Assembly: GCF_016900895.1 (NCBI RefSeq)
Contig: NZ_JAFEUN010000008.1
Coordinates: forward strand, 1 to 64,000
Origin: Parashewanella hymeniacidonis
GTDB lineage: Bacteria; Pseudomonadota; Gammaproteobacteria; Enterobacterales; Shewanellaceae
DNA: 64,000 nucleotides
Direction: 5' to 3'
Shown here: one piece after another, positions 63,900-64,000 of the stretch
Layout: each line of letters opens with the position of its first letter
How positions within the stretch are numbered: position 1 is the first letter of the stretch
Translations under genes and position numbers: made by a program
Notes under the pieces: model-generated
The model's input: only the letters and a program-made list of their open reading frames with translations
Told to the model about the DNA's origin: nothing
Databases searched by the model: none

Positions 63900-64000
63900 T
63901 TATGCAATTTGCGTTTCAGGGTTTAATGGTTCTAGTTTAAATTTGAAGTAAGCGTAAGAGCAACTCACCAGTGGGCAAATTAAATTGAAAAAGGCAAAGG
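63900..64000 (-). CDS. Partial gene at window edge, C-terminal fragment
   Basis: A minus-strand frame open to the edge ends with TAA at 63900-63902. Its last 33 residues read FAFFNLICPLVSCSYAYFKF then KLEPLNPETQIA, a hydrophobic helix plus a polar tail, so probably the end of a membrane protein. Too short to name. Confidence 0.45.
   Translation of the reverse strand, partial: FAFFNLICPLVSCSYAYFKFKLEPLNPETQIA

Overview
The window looks like a piece of chromosome from a marine gammaproteobacterium of the Alteromonadales, most like Shewanella/Parashewanella. The evidence is the nrdR-ribDE-ribBA-ribH-nusB-thiL-pgpA order, a TIGR02922 protein, a GlyGly-CTERM surface protein, neighbouring xni and ppnN, and AT-leaning base composition. 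The genus is inference; no rRNA or tRNA gene was seen.

Layout. 1-2.4 kb is mobile-element debris: the 5' part of a Tn5-like IS4 transposase, and an IS630 element carrying a divergent LexA-like HTH gene, both IS630 genes being broken by one in-frame stop. 3.63-9.97 kb is a compact integrative element that splits a DUF3192 gene in two. It holds a large serine integrase, iteron-like repeats with an AT-rich stretch, a three-gene unit (small ribbon-helix-helix-like, HNH-like and GIY-YIG-like proteins) between ~100-bp direct repeats, a small serine recombinase and duplicated sequence at its right end. 10.3-16.2 kb carries xni, ppnN, a diguanylate cyclase and an M61 peptidase. 16.3-18.2 kb holds a DUF4238 gene with a nonsense codon, then two inverted copies of a hairpin-rich structured repeat. 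18.2-26.8 kb has TrhA-like and TrhP proteins, HDOD and EAL signalling proteins, a thioesterase/NYN pair, a small hydrolase and EttA. 27.0-34.5 kb is glyA and the riboflavin/NusB/ThiL/PgpA cluster. 34.6-40.6 kb contains two membrane proteins and an MbnP/MbnH copper-related pair divergent from a large surface protein, followed by a 267-bp MITE. 40.6-50.8 kb is housekeeping (anmK, mepM, tyrS, YebC family, Lon-like protease, photolyase plus YbgA-like). 51-64 kb is a looser accessory stretch: two paralogous BNR-propeller secreted proteins, PopT, small enzymes, an SDR pseudogene disrupted by a MITE, an effector-like unknown, the ltaE operon and tandem small secreted paralogs.

Functional themes. The rib cluster makes riboflavin; thiL and pgpA give thiamine diphosphate and phosphatidylglycerol. 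The MbnP/MbnH pair and the GlyGly-CTERM protein probably act together at the cell surface in copper handling. The best candidates for something undescribed are the DUF3192-targeting element with its HNH/GIY-YIG unit, and the covarying hairpin repeat at 17.5-18.1 kb. Five independent gene lesions (three nonsense codons, one frameshift, two insertions into genes, with one gene hit twice) suggest a genome undergoing active decay by mobile elements.
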